Assembly (NCBI GenBank): GCA_003971905.1 | Contig: RSEE01000056.1 | Coordinates: 1 to 64,000 of the forward strand | Length of the DNA stretch: 64,000 nt | Direction: 5' to 3' | From: Moniliella sp. 'wahieum' | Taxonomy: Eukaryota; Basidiomycota; Moniliellomycetes; Moniliellales; Moniliellaceae | Shown here: positions 41,199 to 51,481 of the stretch, one piece after another | Layout: the number at the start of each line of letters is the position of its first letter | Numbering within the stretch: the stretch's first letter is position 1 | Notes under the pieces: generated by a model | Seen by the model: the letters and a program-made list of their open reading frames with translations, nothing else | The model's database searches: none | Told to the model about the DNA's origin: nothing | Made by a program: the position numbers and the translations under genes

Positions 41199-43379
41199 GA
41201 GCAAGCAACAGAACCCAGCCGGTTAGATGATGGGTCCGTGCGTAGGCACGCACCATTTTGTCTCAATGTCAACCACACTGCTGTCTTCAAGCTTCATCCA
41301 TTCGTGCGGTGTGGTGGGCAGAGGGACGGCGAGATGATGTAATGCGACACCTCTGAAAAGATCTGATGCCGAGGGATCTGAGGCCTGTGAGCCTGAGGTC
41401 TGAATGTGAAGCCTGCGGGAGAGTGGCCCAATTTGATGAGACAGAGCAAGTGCTTGTTGCGGTCGGACTCGGCCTCCGTCTCTGTCGGCGCTGCTGGATG
41501 TATCGATGCCAAGGGACCAGGCACAGGGCGGGACAACGGCAGGAGGGGAAGGTTCCAAGATTAATGAGGCAAGAATGCATGAGGGAAGGATGATGCCCAT
41601 GCGCTCATATCCCACCAGGCAAACCGTGTGCCGGGCTCAGATCCAAACCATAGATGCGCAATGCACACTGCCGATAGTATCCTGACAGTATTGGGAGGCT
41701 GAGACTTCCTGCCTGAGGGCTTGAGGCTCCGAAACCGAGGAATAGCCTGGAACAGCACCTGGATAGCTGCCGCCCACAGCCCACAGCCCACATGGCTCAA
41801 GCTCAAGCTTGACCTTCCAGTTGAAGGCGCAAGAAGCGCTCAAGCGGCGCCCAGCGCTCAAGTCGCCGTCCGGCACCGAGGCAGAAGTGACAAGTGACAC
41901 CGCGATGTCGTCTCTGAAATCGGAGCATCCACGAATGGGACCAGACCTGGCACACAACAGAGTGCCCCCGTGCTCCCAAAATCAGCTAAGGGACCTGGAC
42001 AGTCCGTCGGTTTGATTGATCGATGATCTGAGATCTGATCAGTGATTGATGATCCTTAGTGGCTCCATTTTTGAAACGCTTAGCGCTTAGCGGCTCAGCG
42101 CTTATACGCCGGCTGCTTGACATGTGACATGCACATGGCTCTAGCCAAGCCAGGGCCATAATAGCCTCTGATCTGAGCGTGGCTAGCGCGCTGGCGTGCC
42201 CGCAGGGACATTGGCGCAGCAGTGCATGTCATGCTTGTCATGCCCGTGTCCGGCAACAGTACGGAGGATCTGAAACTCATCGTACTCATCAGAATCAGAT
42301 CTCAGAGTTGAATATTGAATCAGAGTTGAACGTTGAAAGACGCCGATGATCGATAGTCGATGACGATGATCTCCGCAGCCTACACGTGTATACACATAAC
42401 TTGATTGTGTGTTTTGAACCCCTCTCTCTCCTCCAGATGCAAGGGAGGCAGCTTGAAGCTGAAGTTGATCTCAACCAACACCACCATCTCGCCATAGCAT
42501 TGCCCTACTCTTTGTAGCGACTCACCACCCAATATACCTTCGGGTTCCTGCGGGCTTTTGCAAGAAAAAAAAAAAAAAAAAAAAAAAACGCACCACACAC
42601 GGTCAACGTTCCCGCGTGTGTTGGCGACCCCGACCCCGCGATAAGCGTAGCTACTAGTGATTCTATAGCGGCAACATGGGCAATGAAGATGGGGTATCGA
42701 GAGAGCGACTGGTGGCTGGTCCCGCAGACCTTCCATGAGACGGTGTTGAACCACCGGGTGGCTTGTGCTTTGGCCAACGTCCCATGTGAGTTCCTCCTCA
42801 GGCCTAGGAGTTCATCCGTTGTTTTCTTTCTCTTTCTGTTTTCCTTGTTCCGCAGCTTAGGCCCTGCTGGTGGCGAATCGCTGCTTGATGTTCCTCCGTA
42901 GTCATTGCTGGTTGGCTTAGACCATCATCTCCACCAGTGCGGTTGCATCACCATCGAGGACCATCCGGACTCCAGGTCTCATCAGACCGGAGCCACGTGG
43001 CATATAACAAAGGCAGATGTGAGAGGCCAGAGATGTTTGGACCACTAGTGTGGTTTATGCCCACACAGTAAAAATGGTGGCCACCTTTTGTTCACAGTAG
43101 GTGCCGACCGCAACCATCGAATCCACGTCCTCTGTGGTAGGATTGGAACGAATGATAATCTGATGTCAGACTTGATGTATCTCTCTCGAGAATGTAGATT
43201 TTTGGTCGACTGTTTGGTCGACTGTGGATATATGTGAACTTTTGATTTCCCGGCCGTCCGTGCGGGAGGAGGGGGCCTCAATATGTGCTAAGGTGTGTAC
43301 TTGCCGCCTGCGCGAGGCACTCCTACTACTGATCCTTGCTCGCCCTATTGCACTCTAGCAATCGCCCTCTGCTTTTGCC
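41199..43379. other. Intergenic region with an A24 homopolymer
   Basis: Repeats include AAGCTCAAGCTTGA (41798-41815), GCTCAAG repeats (41830-41870), GATCTGATC repeats (42018-42052) and GCTTAGCG repeats (42076-42105). An A24 run lies at 42565-42588. A stretch at 42683-42790 reads SDWWLVPQTFHETVLNHRVA on the plus strand, but it has no partner exons. No gene is supported. Confidence 0.45.
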
Positions 43380-44973
43380 ATGATGCCTTCGAGCCCACCC
43401 CTGCTTCTTGATACATCATGCCCCGACCCCGGTGTCAGCTTCATTGGCTTGCCTTCCCTCACGCTGCACCACAGGCCTTTTGCATGGAAAACAAGTCCAT
43501 CCTCTCCACCGTCCAAGTAGACGAGAGTGAGCAGGATGGTTCCAAAGATGGAAGCGAAGACGGAGGGGTTGCACTAGGCACTTTTGTCAAACCCCCACTT
43601 GAGTCTTACGCCCAGGCTGCCTCGTCCATTGCTTATCCTCAGCAGTACAACCCCCCTATGAGTACATGGGAGCTGTCTCAAGCTCAAGCTCAGCGGCACG
43701 ATGACGGAAACACGGACTCTTCCTGCTACTCCCACGGACAAGACGCTATGATTGCGCACAAGCCTCAGTCAGACTTGATTAACCCAGATCATGACTCTCC
43801 TCTGGCCAACGACTCTCCTCTATCGGAGCAAACCTTAGACCTTTCTTTGCCTCGGCCAGCTTGCTCTATTTGTGCAGAGGTTCCCCAGGCGTATGATGGT
43901 CTGCTACAAAATTGCAACCACTCTGTGTCTCATGCTTGCGTCAATGGCGGCAACAGGGTACCACGCCAGATCAAGACGAATTAACGAGCAACTTTAAGTG
44001 CTGCCCCATGTGTCGCACCCCATCCCTGCTCTGCATCCGTTCGCTTAACTTTGTCACGGGCACTGCCAAGAGGGCGTAAATTGACGAAGTGATGGCACCT
44101 AGGAAAGAAGTTCCTTGCCGTTATTTCGTCAAGTCACTCTCCATACTTCTCAAGGACCGTTTTGCCCTTTTGGTGACGAATGTTTTTATCTCCACAACAT
44201 GGGGCCTGGGCAGTTCCGATTTGGCGTGGGTGCCGAACATATGCAAGCCAAATCATAGGCCCGAAAAAGGGCAGCAGCCTACCGCTCCCATCCCCCTTCT
44301 GAGGACGAAGAGTCGGACACTGAGCCGGTGTCATCCCATAATCCTCCGTCCCTTCTTGTACAGGTCCTCGACGCTCTGGCTCAATTGGACGGGCACGGAC
44401 TCGGTTTGGCGGATCGGGCCTCGGATTAACGCCGATGACCCCGACACGCTCCACGTCTTCCACTGGATCGTTGCATGGGGCTCCTGTAATACCAGGTCAA
44501 CCGCTATCCCGTCGAAGTGCTTCGTTTGGGGTATTGACCATCGTACCGCCCAGCCCTAGTTCCACTTCTTCCTCGTTGTCTTCCTCGGGTAAGACGGAGC
44601 GGCATGGGTCGATTGCTGCTGCTGCGGCAGCGGCTCGACGACAGAGAGAGTCGCGGGCAGCTTCAATGTCGGAGGGTGGGACTCACTCCCTTCCTACCGG
44701 ACTAACACTTTTATCGTCTATGGGTGCTGTCTCGAGATCGGCAGCTACGGGCTTACGTACCGTCGAAGCTCCTTGTCACCCGCAGCAGCAGCAGCAGCGG
44801 CCGCTGCTTTCACCCGCTCTGACCTGCCCAAGGACGCGCGTGCTATGGTGCGGAGCATGCGATTTGAATGCTCTCCGAGTTGGCCGCACCGCTTTCCTCA
44901 GCCGTTGACTCGGATTTGGACTGCTCGCAACCTGCATCCCCCATTCCTGCTACCCTCCAGACTTGATCATTAA
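43380..44973 (+). CDS. Makorin-like RING finger / C3H zinc-finger protein (putative E3 ubiquitin ligase)
   Basis: Probable RING-type E3 ubiquitin ligase with an RNA-binding type zinc finger. It starts at the ATGATG of 43380 (MMPSSPPLLLDTSC); a frame change leads into the frame of MENKSILSTVQVDESEQ. The N-terminal 150 residues are Ser/Gln-rich. The RING is C3HC4: CSICAEV (43863-43883), NCNH (43913-43924), then in the next frame CVSCLRQWRQQGTTPDQDE (from about 43928) and KCCPMCRTPSLLC (about 44000-44038). A CCCH finger follows: EVPCRYFVK (about 44110-44135), then DRFCPFGDECFYLHNMGPGQFRFG in another frame (about 44157-44227). The tail (44270-44970) is Ser/Ala-rich with a poly-Ala run. RING followed by C3H matches the C-terminal half of makorins; no N-terminal C3H finger was seen. 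Frame changes occur at about 43430, 43925 and 44160. Confidence 0.72.
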
Positions 44974-46378
44974 TACCTAGCGAAGAGTTTCACTGATGTG
45001 TTCCCATGTCGCGTCTGCTTTCCCCCTCCCATTTCGTCTATACCCTCTTTTGTGCCCACGCACTGCTTCGGGTGCGTTTTCCTGCCGCTGGATGGTTACC
45101 TGACGCGCTTGACGAGGGACACCTTTTCTGTTTTTTGGTTCCCATCGCTGTCCCGCTTGGTCTGTATTTTCTCTGTTCGCCCATCCGGCCCTTCCTGCCT
45201 GTCATGCATGATGTGTCTCGTCTTTGTCTTCGAAACACATGTTGGGACACCGCACTATATATTCACTGAGTGCACTGCGGGACCCTAACGTTCCCCGCTT
45301 CCCCGCCACTTCCATTCGCTGACTCCACCTGGGCGGAAGTCTGGCATCTGATGCTATTACCTCCCAGGATGAGTGGCAGCTAATGATTATCGCCCAGGAG
45401 GAGCTCACAGAGCAGCAAATGGAAATACTGGTCGAAAGAAATCAAATCGCCAAGGGAGGCGGCGGTGGCGAATCCAAGTCATCGCATGGAGTCGGACACG
45501 CCATGTTAGAAAAACATCACACGCACACCACGCATGATGCATGATGCATGATGTCACTTCACCTCGGGCAACAGCGCTTGTGGCCGCAAATGTTAATGAC
45601 AAGAAGTCAACAGATGCGCCTTCTGTAAGCGTCGGATGAGATATGAGATAGCTTCGTCTTCATACCCTTCCCACTCCCTTCCACTCCCTCCTCCTCGCCG
45701 CTTCTCTCTACTTGGGCTCCATTACCAATCAATCCCTATTGATCATCTGATCCGACCGGCTGACCTCCTTGCTCTTGAGCTCGATTATCGCTTGGCATCG
45801 GGGCCTGCTCGTATCATATATCACACAAGGAGGACCACCGGGCCTATGGCCCGGTCATCTGGGGCTTCGCCCCAGCTGCCGTTCCCCCTTCGCCACCGTA
45901 GCCACCGTTCCACGCTGGAGAGGGAACATAATATCACCGATGCATGCGGGTGGGCAGGAACGTGGCACCGGTCAGGGAACGTGACACCGGTCGCTGATGT
46001 AAAAGCGTGCAGATCGGGGATTCGCAATATTATTTAGGTCTAGACGTAGCGTTCCCCCTGTCCCAGCCTTAAGCTCTGTCAATGAATGGACGTGATCTAG
46101 AGATATCACCCGCTTGGCGCAAAGACGAGCGTGAAATTGAAACTGCAGGCCGTGTGGCTCGCGCCTGCGCACTGTCTCTGATCATGGCCTGCGCATTGAC
46201 CTGATCGTTGAATTGAACATTGGACATTGAACATGAACGTCCAACTGAACGTTCACCAGACCGCCTTGCCCCAACCTCCGCGCTTCAGCGCCTCAACGCC
46301 ACGCCACCCTCGGCGCCACCACTCGACCGCCCGCCGCCGCTTCTTTCCCTCCTGCCCATTCCCAACGGCTTCGCAGCC
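44974..46378. other. Intergenic region, no supported gene
   Basis: It contains the 3' flank of the RING gene and the promoter of the CRAL-TRIO gene. Features: (TGATGCATGA)n repeats at 45534-45556, a GGGCC/GGCCC inverted pair at 45840-45856, and repeated (T)TGAAC(A/G) motifs at 46204-46256 just before the next gene. Sequence at 46290-46370 on the coding strand is CCG/CCT-rich. Confidence 0.5.
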
Positions 46379-48072
46379 ATGTCGACGCCGAAGGAGATCC
46401 CCAACTTAATGCAGGCTCCGGCGCCTGGCTATCCTGGTACGCGGCTGTCTGCTACACTGCATCCCCCTACTCCTCCTGTGCTCGCGCTAGTGAGCCGCTG
46501 GCATTGACCCTTCCTCTGTGTCACGGTGCATTCAGGCAACCTTTCGCCCACCCAGCTCGCCCTGCTGCGCGACATGTGGTCGGCATGGCATGCGATGTTC
46601 GATCGCGCATCTGCCGACCAATCCCACCTCCCTTCATCCTCTTCCAACTCGCCCGTGGCTCCCCCTCACCCCCCGTCGCCCTCCTCTCCTGTTGTCCCTG
46701 ATGCTGCTGTTTCAAAACCCCACCACACCAACCAAGGCAGGCGCCGCAGCGGAAACCTCTGGTGCTTCTTCGGCCTCAGAGATGGTCGATGCGCTCCTAG
46801 CGGCCTACTCAGGTCCCGAAGTGGAGCGGGCCCTGTGGGATCTGGCCAAAATGGACGATCCTGATTCCCTTTTCTGCCGTTTCCTGCGCGCCCGCAAGTG
46901 GGATGTTCAGGCCGCGCTCAATATGCTAACTGGTACTCTCAAATGGCGTCTCGACAATGATCTGGAGGTATGTTGTTTCCCTTGAATGTGGGAGGCTTGC
47001 GCTTACCACCGTACTGGTAGTCCTTGATTCGTGCTGGCGAGGCGAAAACCGCGCAAGCACTGCCCAACTTTGCCGACCAAGCCGCCTCGGGCAAGGCATT
47101 TGCATATGGGTCTACCGTCTCTGAGCAGCCTGTCACGTACATCATTGTCAAAAAGCATCTCGGAAGCGGACAACCCGAGGAGACGATGCAAAGTACATCC
47201 AGTTTGCGGTGGAATCCTTTCGGCTAGTTATGATGCCGCCGGCTGACAAGGTGTCGCTGCTCTTCTCCCTAGACGGGTTTGGCTTCAAGTAAGTTGCCTA
47301 TCTGTGGTAGAAGCTTGTGCGCATACTGACATTCCCCACTGTGCTAAGAAACATGGATTGGGCGACCCTCAGCTATGTTTTGTCTATTCTGGAGAAGTAC
47401 TATCCCGAGAGTCTGGGTACGTCTATGTTTCTGGATGCTCCTTGGGTTTTCAATGGCATATGGAAGGGCCTCGCGCCAATGCTCGATCCAGTTGTACGCG
47501 CCAAGGTCAATTTTATCAAGAAGCCCGCCGATGCCGCGCAGGTCATCCCGATCGACCGCTTTATCGCCAGCCTGGGCGGCAAGGCTCAATTCACTTATCA
47601 ATATCCTCATCCTCAACCCGGTGATGACTCGTTGATGGAGGATACGGAGACGTACGCCTCGTTGCTGGCCAAGCGTGACGATGCATGGCTCGCCTTTTTG
47701 GCTGCCACAAGGAGTGGTGTGCCACCACCACTACCTCGGTGGAAGACGCTCCGATCTTGGCTCGGCGGAGGCTGTTGGCCAAAAAGATCCGCGTGGCGCA
47801 TTGGGACATGGAGCCGTACTATCGACCCAAGACCTCGTTTGACCGCACAGGAGTGATCGATCGACGGGGGTTGGTTACTTGGTTATATCGCCAGCCAGAT
47901 GGGTCGATTTGCGACTGTGTGGGGGGCGTATGCGGCGCCCACGTTGCGTCGGGAGGTGAACGATGTGGAGCAGTTGGGCTTGACGGTGGACGAGGCTGAA
48001 GCTAAGACCCGCAAGGCGATACAAGACCAAGATTGGGTCGCCCTATATGGTTCCGTGGAGCTCGCAGTATAA
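46379..48072 (+). CDS. CRAL-TRIO (Sec14-like) lipid-transfer protein, first module
   Basis: Sec14-like phosphatidylinositol/lipid-transfer domain of the Csr1/Pdr16 kind. ATG at 46379 (MSTPKEIPNLMQAPAPGYP). Intron 1 is 46437-46534, intron 2 is 46968-47020, and intron 3 is 47289-47348, all GT-AG. Exon 2 starts GNLSPTQLALLRDMWSAW. The CRAL-TRIO N region has VERALWDLAKMDDPDSLFCRFLRARKWDVQAALNML. The lipid-binding domain has PVTYIIVKKHLGS (47133-47165), LLFSLDGFGFK, NMDWATLSYVLSILEKYYPESLG, LDAPWVFNGIWKGLAPMLDPVVRAKVNFI (47432-47520) and IPIDRFIASLGG. A C-terminal extension has WDMEPYYRPKTSFDRTG, LVTWLYRQPDGSICD and DWVALYGSVELAV, then TAA at 48070. The second module repeats this layout, and the stop may be an indel artefact, making one long protein. 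Confidence 0.85.
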
Positions 48073-50327
48073 CGATAGAGGGGCGGATCATGTTCACATT
48101 CCTGATGAAGTATCCCCCCCTCGGGACCACTCGGCTCCCCCGCTACATAAGGCTGATTCCTATTCTGCTCCTGCTCTGCCCTCTGAGCGGAGTATGCCCA
48201 ACCTCTCGGGAGCATTCTCATCTACCGCTGTCGCTGCCACGACACCAACAGCCCCCACCAGTCCACCGCCTCTGGCTCGTCCCGTTGCAATTCGACGCGA
48301 TTCAACCGTTAGCGTCAAGTCGGCGGACTCATTTGCCTCTGCTTTGTCTGAGATGCCTGATGATACTGGGGATGCCACCGCCACCGACACTAACGCTGTT
48401 GCGAACACGCCTGTGGTGGGAGGAGAAAAGAAGCCAACAAGTGGATCATCTGCCCGCCGTCTTCCCGGCAAGCCATACCGTAATATTGGGGGGGCAATGG
48501 CACTTGAAGTGGGGCAGGAGGAAGCGTCTGCTTCTCCAGGATCGGTAGGCAACTTGACCGAGGAACAAAACAAAACCTCCGAGACTTGTGGGCCGCCTAC
48601 TTTGCGTGCAAGCGCTATGTTGAGTCATCGTCTTCATCCACATCGGTGGCCGATGCAGGGCCCAGCGATGACCCTAGCGGCAACGCGGTTATCGAAGAGG
48701 CAAAACCTGTTCTCGCCTCCCTCGTTGATGCTTATGGACCACAGCCGTTGAGCATATTTGGGAGTTTATCAAAATGGATCACCCGACTCCTCTTCCTGCG
48801 CTTCCTTCGTGCTCGCAAATGGGTTGTTTCCGATGCTTTGGTGATGGCAATTGATTGCATCAAGTGGCGCATGGATTATGATGTGGAGGCTCTTGTCCGA
48901 GGCGGTGACTTGGGCAACGCGGCCGTGTACGACAAGTTTCTCGATCACAACGTGTGGCTAAAACCTATGCCAAGGGCACTTCGATGACTCAACAACCTAT
49001 CTGTTACATCCATGTTGCCAAGCACATCACCTCAGCCCAGCCCCCCGAGACCATGGAAAATATGTCGTGTATGCAATGGAGACGTTCCGCTTGCTCATGT
49101 CACCACCACAAGAGAAAGCGACTTTGTTCTTTGACCTGACCGGATTCGGATTAAAGTCGAGTACGTCATGCCCTCCACTTTTCCCTTTCTCTCGCCCGTA
49201 TTTCATCCATTTCCCCACATATACAGAGACTAACATTTGTTTGCAGTGGACTGGAACACGGTGGGATTCATCATCAAGTGCTTCGAGTCGTTTTACCCTG
49301 AGTGTCTCGGTACCCTTTTTGTCCACAACGCTCCTTGGCTCTTCTCGGGCATTTGGAAAGGGATTGCACCCATGCTTGATCCGTCGTACGGTCCAAGATT
49401 ATATCTCTTCTTCAGCCAGGGACTGTGCCGAGGTTGTCCCCCCTGGGCGTCTTCTCGCAGCCTTGGGAGGTAACGTGGACAATGGCTTCCAGTTCCTCGA
49501 GCCTATCCCAGGGGAGAACAGCTTGTTGGATGACAAAGAGGGCTACGCTAAGGCCAAGGCGGTATACACTGGTTTGGCGGCTGAGTACGAGGAGGCGACG
49601 CGACTGTGGATTGATTCAGAAGGGAAGGACGTGGCCGTTCTCAACAAGCGGGCTATGATTGCCAAGCAGCTGCGGGGTGGCCCAGTTTGACCTCGAGCCT
49701 TACGTCCGTGGACAGACAATCTACCATCGCAACGGCACCCTTGATGGCCAGGGTAAGGTCACATGGCTCTATCGTCAAAAGATGGCCATCTCATCCGCCA
49801 TGTGGTGGCCGGATTTCATGCGTTGGAACCCTCGAGCGTGAAATTGCTGAGATGCAGGCAGGGGTGCATCGGCCGATGAGGTGGAGCGTAAATCTTCTGA
49901 AGCCCTCAAGGCCGCCGACTGGCTTGCCTTGTATGGCGACCCGGCCGTGGCGAACCATCTCGAGGGTACGACGTACATTGTCCCTGGTGCGGAACCGGCA
50001 CCTGCCCCTACATCGATGAGACGGATCCTGCAGCTGCCGTAGTGCCGCCTCCGCCGCGGCCCGCAGCCACTGCAGCTGCCGGGCTCCTTTGGTCGAAGGG
50101 GGGTCCGAGACCCGCGATACCGTACTGGGTCTTGGTCTCAGTCCCAGCCTGTCGCAGCTGCCGATACAGTCCGGGCATTTGCCGAACCCACGATGGGCAT
50201 AGGCGATCAGCCCTCAGGAGATCTGAGCTGGACCGAGTCGATGACTTCCTCAGTGACAGGCATCGCATCCGACTTGGCGGAACGGATGGGAAACCTCCAA
50301 GAGTTTGCACTCAACCGCCCGGAGTAG
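48047..50327 (+). CDS. CRAL-TRIO (Sec14-like) lipid-transfer protein, second module
   Basis: Tandem paralogue of the preceding module. A Ser/Thr/Pro-rich linker (48047-48560; MPNLSGAF, RRDSTVSVKSADSFASALSE) leads to GSVGNLTEEQNK then LRDLWAAYFACKRYVE, matching GNLSPTQ...LRDMWSAW of module one. Then LFLRFLRARKWVVSDALVMAIDCIKWRMDYDVEAL (48790-48895), QPICYIHVAKHITSAQPPETME, and ATLFFDLTGFGLK. An intron is at 49161-49246 (GTACGT donor, CTAAC branch, CAG acceptor). Next are MDWNTVGFIIKCFESFYPECLG, NAPWLFSGIWKGIAPMLDP (49328-49383), FDLEPYVRGQTIYHRNG, KVTWLYRQK and ADWLALYGDPAVANHLEG. The C-terminal part ends ERMGNLQEFALNRPE, TAG at 50325. At least five frame changes. The start given may be internal: no good promoter lies between the modules. 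A His/Gly-rich run (GHGHGHSHGHGHSNHHH, 50816-50866) downstream could be a further C-terminal part if the TAG is an artefact. Confidence 0.8.
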
Positions 50328-51481
50328 CAATGGACCTACTGGCGCCGTATCAGCGCAGTACGTCGCCCGGATCGCCCAGTTCGCGTTCGCCCCATGCACG
50401 CCGTTCCTCGCATCGTCTCTCGAGCCAGTTCTTTTACTGCCATCGCGGCTGCGCGGGAAAGCACAACAGACTCGCCAGCCACCGCGTCGCTCCGCGACAT
50501 CAGCGTGGCCGATCTTCCCTCTCCTGGTCCTCCACTTGGTTCTCTACCGACACTGGTTCTTCACACCACCAGGGGAGCGGATCCGGACAACCGCCGATCT
50601 CCAAGCTGCTGCGGCCTTGGCAGAACACTTGTCGGCCGCAGCAAGCGAATGGACCAATACATCTACGGCATGGTCCTTGGCTCCTCCACCAGCCCCGTCA
50701 GTGTCACGACGAGGCGCTGGCTGAATCACCCTCGTCCAGTCCCATTCGTGAAACAGGGGACACTCATCCGTCCAACTCTTCCCATTTGCTTGGCTCCATA
50801 CGTCTACTCACCGTGGTCATGGTCATGGTCATAGCCATGGTCATGGCCATTCAAACCATCACCACCCGCTCCTAGCCGCCCAAGCACCCCACCGCGTGCC
50901 CCGCATGCCCAGCAGCCCGGTCACGACTCCCCCGGCGAATCAGTGGGCCTCCCGCACGTCATTGTGTCAGCTCAATCCCCCAGAAAATACGGACAGTAGC
51001 CACTAGTCCGTGCCTCTACCTTGATTGTCACTTCCTGCTTTCTATCGGCGTTTGGGACGTACATACAATACAGTATGGGCTCAAGAGTTTTCACCATTTT
51101 CTACGTTACCTGCTGCGTTTTCATCTGCTTTTTTTGATCGATATCCCCCCTTGTGAAGGGCTGTTTGTTCTTGAGATGCACAATACATGCAGCTCTTCGT
51201 TGCGCCAATGGTGGACTGACGACGACAGTCAGCACTGCAATCGCGAGCGATCTGACTCGTAGAAGCCTCTGATCTACCGAGGCGAAACACTTGCCTTCGG
51301 GCCTTTGCTTTGTTGGAAGGCTGCTTCGCAGCTCGTCTTGTTAAAACGCGGAGACCTCAATCAGCAGCATCAAAGGATGACGGTCGAATGAGTTGACCAT
51401 GGTGTTGTTGAGGATATATACTACGGTAACAATTTACTCTCACATAGGTACGATCGGCCTCTGCCTCTCCCGTATCGATAA
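50328..51481. other. 3' region of the CRAL-TRIO gene and intergenic sequence
   Basis: 50328-50990 is open in several frames, Ser/Arg/Pro-rich, and contains the GGTCATGG repeat (about 50815-50850) encoding a His-Gly run in one frame. It may belong to the upstream gene. 51000-51480 shows nothing recognisable and is the space between two convergent genes. Confidence 0.4.
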
